64,000 nt of DNA from Hippopus hippopus (GCA_946811185.2 OX328100.1:17534999-17598998); one strand, 5' to 3'. Counted from the first letter of the stretch, positions 21,701 through 30,983 are shown. The notes: generated by a model not told the origin, from the sequence alone. Made by a program: numbers and translations.

Positions 21701-24700
21701 ATGAATGCAGTTCTCAGTTGATCGTAAGGCAGAAAACCAGTCACTCCTCATTGACTGCTATATTCTTCAGACATGAAAATAGCACGACTTTTTCCATGTT
21801 AAGTGCGACTGATAGCATTTCTCACCTGTTTTTACATGTGGTAGGCTAGTTATTAAACTCAATAATGGAGAGTTATATAATCAAAGTACTGTTGGTAAGC
21901 TATGATGTGATTTTTAAGAGTGGGGACCTTGTCCTGCATGGTGTCAGAAAATGTGGGGGATTATTTACAAAAGTGTGGAATTCCCACAGTCCCGTGGTGT
22001 ACATGAAACACTGATGATCATCTTCTGACATTCAGAATATTTACCCAGAGCAAAAAGTAATCGACCCAGCTCAGCCTGTGTGGACTGCATACTGACATGG
22101 GTTGATGCTTTTTGCGGATGCATTAAATTCCCTTTTCACAGAGCAGGGTTCAGTATATCTATATTGTAATGTCAAAAAAAAAAACAGTAAGAAAACTGTC
22201 AACGTGCTATGTATGAATTAGAGCAGTACTTTTTTTGTATTTTTGATTTTACTGCAAAACTATAACTTTTACCATGAAGTTATAAGGTTAATTTTCACAG
22301 AAGAATTTCTGTACTCTAATATAAAACGTAAAGGAAACCAAGATTGTTAAAGATGATGTGTCTATTTGATCAAATGTGTTCATTTCAGGAATGATAATGA
22401 ACATTTGCCAAACTTTGAGTGACAACTACTCCAAACAGACATATAACATGCAAGATTACATGTTTATGAGGTTATTGAGCATGAAAATGGGACTGTTTAG
22501 CAGTTACAGGTTGGTATTGTCTTTAAGTCTTAACAACACTAAAAAAATTTTGACCCTATCAGATACTAATATTTTGATCCTAGAAATACAACCCAAATAA
22601 TTGTAATTTTATGGTTGCATTTCTCTACAGTGTTTTAGGAAAGCAGACAGTGTAGATCAGAGATCAGGCTGCACGTCTTGTGATCAAGATCAGGCTGCAC
22701 AGGACGTGCAGTCTGATCTTGATCTACACTGGCCGCAAAAGCAACTATACTGGTGAAAGGCCCTTTAAGGGTATTGAAATCTATTGCAGATGATAATTTA
22801 AATGTGGCTGTAATGATTGAATTCATTTTTGATAGGGTAGAAAACATTGTGTGAAAAGGAGAAAATGATGGTTACCAGTTACCAGCATTTTGCCCTTTTT
22901 CCACAATCTTTTCAAAAGGTTTTTCTCTGGGTTGTCCGAACTTGGTGTTGTGTGGTACAGGGTTAACTTTTTCCAAGAAATATAAGTTGATTAAAATTTC
23001 TCATGGTCAAAAATCAGAATTCTTATGAAGAGAAGATTTACCCTTTATCGCTTAGTTACATGTTTTGACATCCTTGAGAAAAAAGCCTTTTGAAAACATT
23101 ATGGAAAAAGGAGAAAATGCTGGTAACCAGCATTTTCTCCTTTTCCCACAATGTTTTCTCAATTTTCAGAAGCAATGTCCATCATTTTATTAGCAAATAT
23201 TTTCAATTTTTACAGGCCTAAAAATTTGTTGTGTGGTAAAGAGTTAAAAAAAAACCCAGTCTGATAATCATATAAGGTGAGCACAGCTGAATCTACAACT
23301 CTGGAAGAACATAATATGGATAACGGGCGTGCAGACAGTATGATACCACACATGCCACTTTGAGTATCAACTCTAGACCATCAAGAAAATGAAATATGAT
23401 ATTTTCAATCAGGGTTAAGGGGCTTTCAACCAGATTTTGACCCAAGATGTTTTTTTTTGGGGGGGGGGGGGGATGCTGTAGTGGGCAAAACCAGACTTGG
23501 TGACTCTACAAATGCGCCACTTAGCCATTCGATATAATCATTGTGTTTAACCCTTTACCACACAACTAAATTTTGCACTGGTTCAAATTTAAAGCATTAA
23601 TTTTGTAAACAACAAAAGAAATGTGGATCTAACTGATGAACTTTGTCTTTGAAAGGGTAAAAAACACTCTGAGAAAAGGATAAAATGCTAGTTACCTGGA
23701 TTTTCTTCTTTTCTCACAATGATTCGAAATGTTCCTCATGGTCGTTAAAACTCAGTATGGGGGGTGAAGGGTTGAATTTTTTTTTTTTTACCCTGGTTAT
23801 GCAATAACACTTATACTGCTGCTAATGGCATACAAAATTTTATGGTTAAAAAAAACCCCCAAATTCTTGGTTTTTCTTTGTGTTTTCTACATGAATTTCT
23901 ATTCATGTGTTAATTTTAAAGCCATTTTTTCACATGAATAAAGATAATCAGTCTTCCTTAAGATCTAAAACACTTGTGAAACAAAATCTGGTTTAATACC
24001 CCTGTCAGTCTTTACCAAAAACCAAAATTTTGTACTTGACCAAATTGAAATTATTTGCAGATGACAACTTGAATGTGGATCAAATGACGATTTCTGTCTT
24101 TGAACGTATAAAAAAAAAAAAACATTGTGGGAAAAGGAGAAAATGCTGGTACCAGCATTTTCTCCTTTCCCACAAAGTTTTAAAAGGCTTCTTTCTCAGG
24201 GATGTTAAAACTCAGGATCATGTTGTAAAGGATGACATAGACAAAACCCACTCAAAGCCTGTTATGATCAGAATATCTCTCATACTATGAGACAGTGTAA
24301 ATCAGTGATCAGGCTGCACATTTTGTGTAGTTTGATTTTGATCTACACTGATTTTCTAAGAGCTTCATATGATGGTCATAGCAAGCAGAAAGTTCAAATT
24401 AATGATGATTTCAGTGCTGGGCACCAGAAGGCAGTAGACTATCACACAAGGCTGGTTCTCCACTCAATTGGAAATGTCATTAAAGGAATATTGAAGCCCA
24501 GAGCAATAACTTCACAGGAGAAGGTCAGCTTGCTATTCTTGTTAATATCTTTTGGTAATGCTTTGAGTTAACCCTTTGTTAAACAGTTCTGTGATTTAAC
24601 GATGCAAGAGAGGAAGGCTTTTGAAAACATTGTGAGAAAAGGAGAAAATGGTGGTAGCCAGCATTTTCTCCATTTTCCAAAATGTTTTCTACCCTTTCCC

Positions 24701-26988
24701 AGAAAAAAATCATCATTTGAACCATGTTTATTTTGGCCTCTGCAAATGCTTTGAATTTGTTGAAGTGTAAAATTTTAATGATTTGTAAAAAGAGTTAAAA
24801 TCTTTCCTTCATAAACAGGTTCTCTACATTTGGATTTGTTTTACATGGTCTGCACAAGCATCCAAAGTTTTCATTAGCTTTGTAGATGGGCTCTGGTTGT
24901 TTAGTGCAAGAGCACAGGGCTTGTAATCTTGGGCTTCTGAGATTGAATCCCAGCTCAGACAACCTTTTTTCCAGGATTTATAGTTATGGCCACAGCTAAA
25001 CATAGTATAGATTTTTGTTGTTGTTGTTGTTATGTTGAAAAGAAGTCAGTGGCTTTGAGAGAATGCTATGTGTAGTACTGTGAGCGCATGGGAAGTTGCA
25101 CAGCCTACAGTGATACAACATAACTCTTTACTGAACGACAAAACTTTAGCATGGTCCAAATTGAAAGCATTTGTAGATGACTTGTTACTTGTCACTTTGT
25201 GTTTCAAGGCGTAGAAAACATTGCAAGAAAAAGCTGGTTACCAGCATCTTCTTCTTTTTCTACAATGTTTTCAGAAGGCGTCTCCCTCAGGGTCGTGAAA
25301 ACAGGCGATTGTGGGGTAAAGGGTTGAATACTTTTTAAAACAGAGTTACTAAATACAATGTATAACAAAAAAAAAAAGTTTGGTAAAATGTGTATGTCTT
25401 TGTGATATTTTTTTCAGAGTCCTGCAGAGAAAGTGGTGTTACTGTGTAGCAAGAACACAGACGGAGATATAGACAACATTCTGGCTAACATCGACACAGA
25501 GGAGTTCCATGTGGATGTGAAAAGAAAGGACAGAACAGACGGTAATATATGCATAATTCATCCAGTGATTTTGGCAGAGAGTTTCATGAATCTGATGCAG
25601 CAAAATAGCCTATATTGATACTTTGCAAAAAACTACAAAATTTTAAATAGAAATTAAATCATGTGCAGACGACAATTTATATGTGACATAAATGGTGGGA
25701 GTTGTCTTTGAAAAAGTAAGAAAAACATTGAAAAGAAAAGTTCGCTAGTTACCAACACCTCCTTTTGCCTTGACATTTTCAAAAGTTCCCAACCTCAGGG
25801 TATGTGAAAGTCAAGACTGTGTGTCAAAGGGTTATTGAAAAAAAAGATTGTCTCAGTTTCTGAAATACCATTTTTCCCTAGATACAACTTTTTGTATATC
25901 TTTATATTTCATTGTGTTGCAGAAACTTTTGCTGGTCAAAAGAATGTTTCATTTTTTGAAGATGGAGTTAAATATTGTAAATATTTCATTAGCTGGTACA
26001 TGTATCTAAACAACTGTTAGCCTTCACTTCATTGTAGGACACAACTTTTGATAACCTTCAGGGGAAAGGATTGATCACTCGATACAGCTTCTCTCTTCCC
26101 AACAATATAATATTATATGATGCAAATATTATGTGTATTTTCCTAACCTTTATATGTATGGATCCATGCATGAAATATTGCTTAACCGAATTTTACACAG
26201 ATATTGTCCAAGTTGTCTGCTGCAACTTGTTTTCTGAAGTACACAAATTCAACACAACTTTACTTATTTCAGGATCTCTGTACAGTCTACAGCCATTAAT
26301 ACAGTGGGTGTCAGACTTCTGCCTTCAGTTACTCAGTTCTGTGCCATTATTCCAGTCATTCTCCAGTTTCATGGGATCGACATTACTTAATGACGCAACT
26401 GTACTCAATCTCCTCAGAGAACTGCTTGTAATATTTAAAATTTGGGCGGTCATTTATCCAGCTTGCCACCCAGTGTTCACAACAATGTCAGTTAACTTGG
26501 ATCTCTTGAAACATTTATATAAACTATTGACCAGGGCATGGATGGGTTGTAAAGAAGGTCGCAATGTGGATTTTGATGATACATTGCTTGATGAATGTAG
26601 TGTCTTGCCAAGTAAAGTACTTATCCCAAGCATGAATCAAAGCTTTAGAATGGATGGCAATGGATTTTCAGTGTTCACTCAGCAAACTCCATTATTGTTT
26701 GAATTCGATCAGCAACCAGAATACCTGTATCAGAAGCAGTTAAATAAGCCACAGAGAGGTATAGGAGACTTTTCTGTATCAACTGTGCAACACAACGATG
26801 TAGTCAGACAGATATATTTAGGGACCAAGCCGTCAGGGGAAACAAGACAGTGTAGTCGTTGTGGGTGTCGGTCCTTACTCAGCAGTATCGGAAAATCTCA
26901 AGCCATGAAATCCTGGGAGGAGAGATGGGCACGGAACTGTCTGTGTATGGGGCACTGGAAACTGATGTTGGTCGAGGACTCGGAGTGA
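12597..26988 (+). CDS. MED16: Mediator complex subunit 16 (MED16), complete 10-exon coding region
   Basis: MED16 is a tail-module subunit of the Mediator coactivator, which links transcription factors to RNA polymerase II in the nucleus. Ten exons splice in frame: 12597-12730, 15843-16014, 17327-17419, 18005-18142, 18991-19268, 20824-21446, 22389-22509, 24361-24523, 25418-25541, 26273-26988. They total 2562 nt, 853 residues plus TGA, close to the roughly 877 residues of the human protein. The first two thirds match the WD40-like beta-propeller part (CASLSCRNVLALS in exon 1, FSPPLTQFGG in exon 4); the rest is the helical C-terminal part (GQDWWDIFLAV, LIQWVSDF, LVDEC-like and RCGC motifs). All introns are GT-AG and junction phases agree. 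The start ATG is the one giving a family-like N-terminus. Recognition is from remembered family sequence, not a search. Confidence 0.95.
12914..15509 (+). mobile_element. Pogo/Tigger-like DNA transposon in MED16 intron 1
   Basis: A 2596-bp element flanked by TA (12912-12913 and 15510-15511). The terminal inverted repeats match at about 22 of 26 positions and share ACCTGTTTTCGACGGT. A second, subterminal copy (ACCTATTTTCGACGGT at 12941, inverted near 15286-15301) repeats the motif inside each end. It carries one damaged transposase gene in the same direction as MED16. Confidence 0.92.
13066..15121 (+). pseudogene. Transposase of the pogo/Tigger-like element, broken
   Basis: Probable short first exon 13066-13080 (MEVRK, donor GTAAGT), intron 13081-13349 (acceptor TTATTTCCAG), then a long exon to the TAG at 15119-15121. 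In order it holds a helix-turn-helix DNA-binding region (VAKKFSIPVSTLKDRV), a CENP-B/pogo-type second DNA-binding part (KWLYGYLDRWP) and the DDE-superfamily-1 catalytic core. The first Asp is in YNIDEKG, the second in LYDGHKSH and the third in LQPMD, the last two 36 residues apart. A C-terminal Cys-rich PHD-like finger follows (CCICN, CDLCDRWVH, CPKC). Two lesions break it: an in-frame TAG at about 13608 and a single-base frameshift near 13910, where the family motif PPKIVAGK changes frame. The catalytic half from 14045 is open, so the insertion is probably recent but not autonomous. Confidence 0.88.
15843..16014 (+). CDS. MED16: MED16 exon 2
   Basis: Acceptor TTGTATTTCAG, donor GTAACA. It carries propeller blades with the DKPW and THLEW...GSKLL signatures (one WD-like repeat ending CKVWTMK). 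It leaves phase 0. A MITE-A begins 28 nt after the donor. Confidence 0.93.
16043..16270. repeat. MITE-A copy in MED16 intron 2
   Basis: TTAA at both ends. CACGACAAATTTTAGACC arm on the left, GTGTGGTAAAGGGTTAA end on the right. One of the cleanest copies. Confidence 0.92.
16340..16748. repeat. MITE-A split by a SINE
   Basis: Left part 16340-16507 (core ATGGTGGAAAAAAGAAAATG); right end 16722-16748 finishing AATAAAGGGTTAA. The SINE lies between with a target duplication. Confidence 0.85.
16508..16721 (+). repeat. tRNA-derived SINE inside a MITE-A
   Basis: Flanked by a 13-bp exact duplication TACTGGATAGTGT (16495-16507, 16722-16734). tRNA-like head TGGTTGTGAGGTAAAGCG and GGTCCCGAGTTTAATACG; A-rich 3' end. 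In MED16 intron 2. Confidence 0.85.
17036..17278. repeat. MITE-A with internal 63-bp tandem expansion
   Basis: Units begin TGATCCT at 17063, 17126 and 17189 (third partial). The central palindrome is missing. It ends 48 nt before MED16 exon 3. Confidence 0.8.
17327..17419 (+). CDS. MED16: MED16 exon 3
   Basis: A 93-nt, phase 0/0 exon encoding 31 residues beginning NHLLNQWSCIGT and ending WFQNGLQ. Acceptor CCATTTCCAG, donor GTAAGT. It is too short to stand out as an ORF, but it fits exactly between exons 2 and 4 in the MED16 alignment. Confidence 0.92.
18005..18142 (+). CDS. MED16: MED16 exon 4
   Basis: Encodes LIFDPDKREK to VTASGL and includes the family signature FSPPLTQFGG...EGW. I chose the donor GTGAGT at 18143 because joining ASGL directly to ISVGVN keeps the family spacing. 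The open frame continues into the intron, so a downstream donor (GTATGT at 18155) is a weaker alternative. Confidence 0.9.
18215..18484. repeat. MITE-A copy, disrupted core
   Basis: TTAACTCTTTGCCACAC start. The palindrome has an insertion between its arms (TTCCCTTCCAGCCCGGCC). The right arm is short. In MED16 intron 4. Confidence 0.8.
18499..18949. repeat. Two abutting MITE-A copies sharing one TTAA
   Basis: Copy 1 is 18499-18728, copy 2 is 18725-18949. TTAA at 18725-18728 serves as the end of both. In MED16 intron 4. Confidence 0.9.
18991..19268 (+). CDS. MED16: MED16 exon 5
   Basis: Starts ISVGVNLGEND and contains LTSADIANTGNGDIMVA. It ends after AG of a split Arg codon completed by the A at 20824. 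Donor GTAGAG, acceptor TTTCATCTCAG. The upstream MITE-A pair ends 41 nt before the acceptor. Confidence 0.92.
19342..19400. repeat. MITE-A left-arm fragment
   Basis: CTTATACCAAACAACCCC to TTTTTGAAAACAATGTGG; it breaks at the palindrome. Confidence 0.65.
19683..20476. mobile_element. hAT-like non-autonomous element in MED16 intron 5
   Basis: Left end CAGCGTCATTCCTAGGCC and right end (inverted) CAGTGTTGTGCCTAGGCC match at 12 of 18 positions. CCCTAC directly flanks both ends (19677-19682, 20477-20482) as a 6-bp target duplication. Inside are a 30-bp tandem pair (19765, 19795) and an approximately 85-bp imperfect duplication around 20140-20280. No long ORF resembling a transposase. Confidence 0.65.
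20549..20618. repeat. 34-bp tandem duplication
   Basis: CACCTGTACTGGATTTAGAT occurs twice in a row, in MED16 intron 5. Confidence 0.9.
20824..21446 (+). CDS. MED16: MED16 exon 6
   Basis: A 623-nt exon, the largest internal one. It covers the last propeller blades and the start of the helical part: SDTLFVCCGSPVYSS, KLPMSRN, YKDGTIQLVHRYTFQ, GQDWWDIFLAVRQ. It ends in phase 1 at donor GTTGGT. The next exon supplies GA to make Gly. Confidence 0.94.
21606..21700. repeat. MITE-A left-half fragment
   Basis: CCCTTCACCAAACAATCC, core remnant GATAATGCTGGTATCCAGC. Confidence 0.65.
21995..22150. repeat. MITE-C half copy
   Basis: GCAAAAAGTAATCGACCCAG, core CTCAGCCTGTGTGGACTGC, ending CACAGAGCAGGGTTC. 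In MED16 intron 6. Confidence 0.75.
22389..22509 (+). CDS. MED16: MED16 exon 7
   Basis: Encodes MIMNICQTLSDNYSKQT to LFSSYR in the helical domain. Acceptor GTTCATTTCAG. Donor GTTGGT is weak but is the same hexamer as exon 6. The phase-2 end (AG) pairs with the A at 24361. Confidence 0.9.
22630..22966. repeat. MITE-B core followed by MITE-A
   Basis: MITE-B inverted repeat 22636-22742 with an extra CAGGCTGCAC unit. MITE-A from about 22745 to TTAA at 22963-22966, with a GTTACCA duplication in its palindrome. In MED16 intron 7. Confidence 0.8.
23037..23246. repeat. MITE-A copy
   Basis: Palindrome 23096-23155, right end GTGTGGTAAAGAGTTAA. In MED16 intron 7. Confidence 0.88.
23452..23474. repeat. 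T-run followed by G-run
   Basis: Nine Ts then about fourteen Gs. Confidence 0.95.
23547..23776. repeat. MITE-A copy, decayed
   Basis: TTAACCCTTTACCACAC start; palindrome reduced (ATAAAATGCTAGTTACCTGG). In MED16 intron 7. Confidence 0.8.
24008..24232. repeat. MITE-A copy
   Basis: TCTTTACCAAAAACCAAAAT start, palindrome 24124-24180 with centre GGTACC. It ends about 130 nt before MED16 exon 8. Confidence 0.85.
24290..24350. repeat. MITE-B core adjoining the MED16 exon 8 acceptor
   Basis: GACAGTGTAAATCAGTGATC and inverse TTGATCTACACTG. Its last base is about 10 nt upstream of exon 8. Confidence 0.85.
24361..24523 (+). CDS. MED16: MED16 exon 8
   Basis: Encodes ASYDGHSKQ to ITSQEK, with the conserved DYHTRLVLHSIGN helix. 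The acceptor ATTTTCTAAG lies immediately after a MITE-B fragment that ends about 10 nt upstream. A MITE-A starts 44 nt after the donor GTCAGC, so the exon is bracketed by repeats. Confidence 0.92.
24568..24798. repeat. MITE-A copy
   Basis: TTAA at both ends; core GAAAATGGTGGTAGCCAGCA. Starts 44 nt after MED16 exon 8. Confidence 0.88.
24888..25015 (+). repeat. tRNA-like SINE fragment
   Basis: TGGTTGTTTAGTGCAAGAGC and GAGATTGAATCCCAGCTC at tRNA A/B-box spacing, followed by (GTT)n at 25017-25031. Confidence 0.6.
25121..25328. repeat. MITE-A copy
   Basis: TAACTCTTTACTGAACGACA to GGGGTAAAGGGTTGA; left palindrome arm shortened. It ends 89 nt before MED16 exon 9. Confidence 0.82.
25418..25541 (+). 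CDS. MED16: MED16 exon 9
   Basis: Encodes SPAEKVVLLCSKN, DIDNILANIDTEEFHVDV and a basic tail RKDRTD. Acceptor ATTTTTTTCAG, donor GTAATA, phase 1 end. The DID...NI.TEEF pattern is the family signature between the helical repeats. Confidence 0.92.
25615..25834. repeat. MITE-A copy, strongly decayed
   Basis: CAGACGACAATTTATATGTG and GTGTGTCAAAGGGTTA are the recognisable parts; the core reads GTTCGCTAGTTACCAACACC. Confidence 0.7.
26273..26988 (+). CDS. MED16: MED16 exon 10 (terminal)
   Basis: The last 238 residues and TGA. It starts SLYSLQPLIQWVSDF and includes MGSTLLNDATVLNLLREL, LLTRAWMGC, VLIPSMN, the Cys cluster CSRCGCRSLLSS and the C-terminal WEERWARNCLCMGHWKL. The Cys residues resemble a small zinc-binding tail; that role is inferred. 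A MITE-A starts 23 nt after the stop codon. Confidence 0.95.
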
Positions 26989-27011
26989 ACATATTTTGTG
27001 CCATGATATTT

Positions 27012-27230
27012 TTAACTCTACCGAACGACAAAATTTTAGACTTGTTCAACTTGAAAGCATTTGCAGACTGGTGGCTCAATGGCAGAATTTGTCATTGCTA
27101 GAGCTGAGAACAATCTGGGAAAAGGAGAAAATGCTTTTTACTAGCATTTTCTCCTTTTCCCACAATGTTTTCCGAAGGCCTCTTTCTCAGGGTCATTAAA
27201 ACTCGGGTTTGTGTGAAAAAGAGTTATTAA
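27012..27230. repeat. MITE-A in the MED16 3' flank
   Basis: TTAACTCTACCGAACGAC start 23 nt after the stop codon; core AAAATGCTTTTTACTAGC. It probably lies within the 3' UTR. Confidence 0.88.
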
Positions 27231-27231
27231 A
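27226..27231 (+). terminator. Candidate poly(A) signal for MED16
   Basis: ATTAAA about 240 nt after the stop codon, at the far end of the MITE-A that begins 23 nt after TGA. A second ATTAAA lies near 27194 in the same repeat. No AATAAA is seen in the first 300 nt. Confidence 0.3.
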
Positions 27232-28120
27232 GCCAGTACAGAACAAATGTGACCTATTTATGCCTTTCCATAGGACAGTTTTAGATCATGCTGAAGAAAA
27301 AGGTGCAGTTGCTCGTAACAAGCAATAACTTCTTAAAGTTCCTTATTTACTCATTTTAAGCCAAATGCAGAAATGTGTTTAAATCAATATATTACCAGTA
27401 TCTATGGCCCTAAAGAGCAAAAAGAAGTTTCAGATATGTTTTTGGAAATGAATCTTGGTCAGGAGAAAATTACACCAGGTTAAAATAGTAAACAATGGAG
27501 GAGTGTTTACATACCCCCATCTAAAATTACAAAGCTAGACAACATTGTTGTTTCAAGATGGGAAATGGTGCACTCATCTATTTGTAGGATCATGCCTTTC
27601 CCCTTCTTACAGCAATCCAAAAATGCTACACATACGAAATTTACATTTCTACTGTCTTTGACATCATTCCACTGCACTATCAATGTAAAATTCCGACATC
27701 CTCGAGTATTTAAAATGGCAGTTGGGTTCTTGTGCATTAGATTGTTGTGACATTATACCCGTCACTGTGTAGAGTATCTCGACGCCATTTTCTTGCCAGC
27801 TGCATGAATATGCAAGGCAAACTTTGTACACTGTCACATGACAAGCATCATTCGATATCCTTGATTGAACAAGTGGATAGCCCCCAAGTCCAAAATTTCA
27901 TTTTCTGTCCTTCGTAATCTATGCAATCTTGCAACCATCAGGTGTACTAATTGGTTATATTTGCTTAAAATTAGCAGATAGGGAACTTTAACCTTCAATG
28001 TGTTTATCTTTCCTAAAAGGTACAATTCATGTCTTTCAGATATTTCTCCTCTGTGGCACTTGATCTTTTTAACACAAGTACATGTTAATTGTATGTCTGG
28101 AACTAGCCAGTGCAGGAATG
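27232..28120. other. Unassigned; part shared with 40020-40110
   Basis: 27890-27955 (- strand CTGATGGTTGCAAGATTGC, GATTACGAAGGACAGAAAAT) resembles 40026-40100 on +. Frames on both strands overlap at 27507-27750, without domain character. Confidence 0.5.
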
Positions 28121-28125
28121 GGACC

Positions 28126-28385
28126 CGACGGGATAGCTCAGTGGTTAGTGTATCTGACTTGTGTCCTGGTGGTTGCGAGTTTGATGCCCAGTTGAGGCGA
28201 ACTTTCTATATAGCGATTTCTTGCCTCTCACCTCTGATACATGTGAGAAAAGTAGTCACTGACTTGGAAAGAAAGTTGTGTAAGGTGTGAGAAAGCCAAG
28301 AAACCCATGCTTAGGTGCACTGGCTGTGGCAAAATGACCTAAGCTGTTAAAATGGCGTTTAACTCCTATACAATCAATCAGTAGT
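28126..28385 (+). repeat. tRNA-derived SINE (family II)
   Basis: GGATAGCTCAGTGGTTAGTG and GGTTGCGAGTTTGATGCCC as A/B boxes, then CTTGGAAAGAAAGTTGTG and a GGCGTTTAACTCC...CAATCAATCA tail. Confidence 0.85.
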
Positions 28386-28454
28386 AATGGCTTGGTTACA
28401 TCAGAAGTCCAAAAGCTTTTAGCTGATTATCAATCTTTTGGTTTTGAAATGAAA

Positions 28455-28684
28455 TTAACCTCTTAACCAAACGACAAATAGTTGGACTGGTCCAATTTGA
28501 AAGCATTTGCAGACAACAAACTAAATGTTTCACAACTTAGGACATTTTTCTTTGAAAGGGTCGAAAATATTGTGGAAAAAGGAGAAAATGCTGGTAACCA
28601 GCATTTTCTCTTTTTTCCAAAATGTTTTCAAAAGTCCTTTTTGTTTGAGTCGTTAAAACTCAGAACTGTGTGGTAAAGGGTTGA
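28455..28684. repeat. MITE-A copy
   Basis: TTAACCTCTTAACCAAACGA start, palindrome 28567-28622, end GTGTGGTAAAGGGTTGA. Confidence 0.9.
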
Positions 28685-28734
28685 TTCATTGGCTGCATAA
28701 TTCTTTCACTGCCAATGGTAACTTAAATGACTTT

Positions 28735-28802
28735 TGCAGATGGCATAGATCAAGGTTAGGTTGCACAGAGTGTGCAGTCTGATCTTGAATCTAGACAGTC
28801 TG
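28735..28802. repeat. MITE-B core fragment
   Basis: TTTTGCAGATGGCATAGATC then GTGCAGTCTGATCTTGAATC. Confidence 0.65.
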
Positions 28803-28861
28803 CTATCCAATACTAAAATTTGGCTAAAATCATCTCAATTCTAGATAGAAAATGACTTTAA

Positions 28862-29058
28862 CCCTTATCCTTCTTAATAAGTGAATTGAAACTTGTAAGC
28901 CGATGGTAAATATACAAATATTGGTACTTCTTAGGTATTTTTTTGGGGGAAAGGTATGTTCAGTGTAGATTCTTTATCAGACTGCACGTTCTGTTCAGTC
29001 TGATCTTGATCTACACTGCCAGCAAAAGGTCAGTGAGTCACGCCTAGCAGCCTAACGG
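28862..29058. repeat. MITE-B copy
   Basis: Between TTAA at 28858-28861 and 29059-29062. Core CAGACTGCACGTTCTGTTCA. Confidence 0.9.
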
Positions 29059-29280
29059 TTAAGACCTCAAAAAGAGTCAAATTTATCTAGTTGGCAGCAA
29101 GAGTTAATGTATGGTATGGAGATTTTCAGACAGTACAACTGACCATGATATTGGCATTTTTAAATCAGATGTAGTTGCAATAAAAAAAATGTTTCTATGC
29201 ATATCTAACATAGCTAATGACTTGTATCCTCATGACAACTTGTTTGTTAATTGTAATCTTGCTATGTATACGGGCCGGTT

Positions 29281-29350
29281 GCATGCTCCCATACATGCAC
29301 ACACATGTGTGCATGCACACACATATAATATATGTACTGTACATGTATTT
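29281..29350. repeat. CA/TG-rich short repeat
   Basis: Alternating ACACATGTGTGCATGCACAC, partly self-complementary. Confidence 0.75.
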
Positions 29351-29399
29351 TGAAAACAGCTGTTTTGGCACAGGTATTACAAAGTATTTGGACTGTGTA

Positions 29400-29530
29400 G
29401 GTCTGATCTAAGATCAGACTATATTTTCAGTGCAATTGTATGATTTTCTATTTATTATCTAATCACACTTTGTAGATTTAAGATCAGACAGCATAATTAT
29501 AATCTATCCAGTCTGATCTTGGAGCTTTAT
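29400..29530. repeat. Diverged MITE-B cores
   Basis: GTCTGATCTAAGATCAGACT is itself a perfect palindrome; a second pair AAGATCAGACAGC / CAGTCTGATCTTGG lies at 29483-29522. Confidence 0.55.
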
Positions 29531-30074
29531 TGGTTGCGACAGCCCTGATAGATGTCATCCAAAACATTAGTTAAAAATGTTTAATTTCTATCTGAAATTG
29601 CATGAATTGTTAATTTCAGGCAATTCCATCACAGCCCAAGGCCATGCATTTACCAGATTCTAAATTCTAAGACAAGTCATATGATTAGGTGAGACAGAAT
29701 GTTTGAGCCATTAAGATGGCTGGTCATAGAATAAAGACAGAAAGTAGAATTGAAGTAGAATTCCTTGTAAAAGTAAATACAGCCACTTTTGATAATAGAC
29801 AGAGATATTGTACTCATTTTAAGACTACAATTATTTTGACTGGGCAAGATTGTTGCAGGCTTAGAATTTGGAATATTAAAGACACTGAAGAAAAAGAGCT
29901 TTGGTATTGCTTACTTTTTAACACATGAACCCTTCCTACCATACAAATAGATTTGTACCACTCTGTAGAACAGAACATATGAGAACATTGTGTTATGGTC
30001 CACTGGACTTTTCCTCACCCCCTGTTCCTTTGAATTTGGGACCCAAAATTCCTCATAATTTGGCTTCTTTTAAC

Positions 30075-30290
30075 ACTTTCCCTCACATTCACATGTATTT
30101 ATGATTCTGAGGAAGGCTTCTGGAGACATAGAGGTTAAAGGAGTATTTTCTCCTTTTCCTATAATGTTTTCTACTCTATCAAAAACAACTTTCCTTTTTT
30201 GAGCTACATTTAATTTTTTGTCTACAACTGTTTCTAAAATGAAGCAAATTACAAGTAATCAAAAGTTTTTTTTTTCATATGGTGAAGAGT
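30075..30290. repeat. MITE-A copy, decayed
   Basis: GATTCTGAGGAAGGCTTCTG and right palindrome arm TTTTCTCCTTTTCCTATAAT. Confidence 0.7.
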
Positions 30291-30391
30291 CAGATTAACT
30301 GAAGAAAGTCCAATGATTCTGCCGGAGAAAGTACAAGGAGAACCCTTGGTTCAGTCTCTGAACTTCCTATATTCATGGTTTGTATTGTAAA

Positions 30392-30598
30392 TTTTTACCA
30401 AAGGACAAAAATTTAGACTTGTCAAAATTCAAAGTTCATGTATTTGCCTACAACAATTAAAAGGTGACACAACTGAAGGGGATTATCTTTGAAAAGGTAG
30501 AATACAGTGTGGGCAAAGGAGTTTCCAGCATTTTCTCATTTTCCCACAATGTTTTTTCCAATGTTGTTATATCTCGGGATTGTTTAGTAAAGAGTTAA
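30392..30598. repeat. MITE-A copy
   Basis: Left arm CAAAGGACAAAAATTTAGAC, reduced palindrome, end TTAGTAAAGAGTTAA. Confidence 0.8.
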
Positions 30599-30604
30599 AA
30601 GCAA

Positions 30605-30983
30605 GAGCTTTGCAAAGTGGGGAAATATACACCCATAGGGGAAGCTATACTACTCACACTTTGATAGGGATCATTTAGATATTTCAATATGTGAATATGT
30701 TAACAAAAATACAGTTTTGATTAAATAATATTCATTTCCTTTCATCCGAGTAGCAATGGTACGTACTGAAAAACCATACCTAATGCATGCAACGCTTACA
30801 TAGCGGCTGAATCTAAGATGGTGATCCCTAGCTAATTTTGAGTAGTATATCAAGATTGTGTGACCATTGACCCCCTGCTGTGACCTTGACATCTGGCCTC
30901 TGAAACCTTTGTTCTGCATGTTGTCACATAAAGGTGCATGGAGCCAACATGAAACTGCTAAAGGATGGACAACAAGGGGCATT
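30605..30983. other. Unassigned intergenic DNA
   Basis: A 103-codon - strand frame (30982-30671) has no recognisable domain. CTGTGACCTTGACATCTGG resembles the GGGTCATGAGCAA repeat type. Confidence 0.4.

Noticed and set aside
27507..27750. Overlapping open frames on both strands
   Set aside because: Mutually complementary, without domain or splice evidence.
30671..30982. 103-codon open frame on -
   Set aside because: No domain character, no splice or promoter context, overlaps repeat-like sequence.
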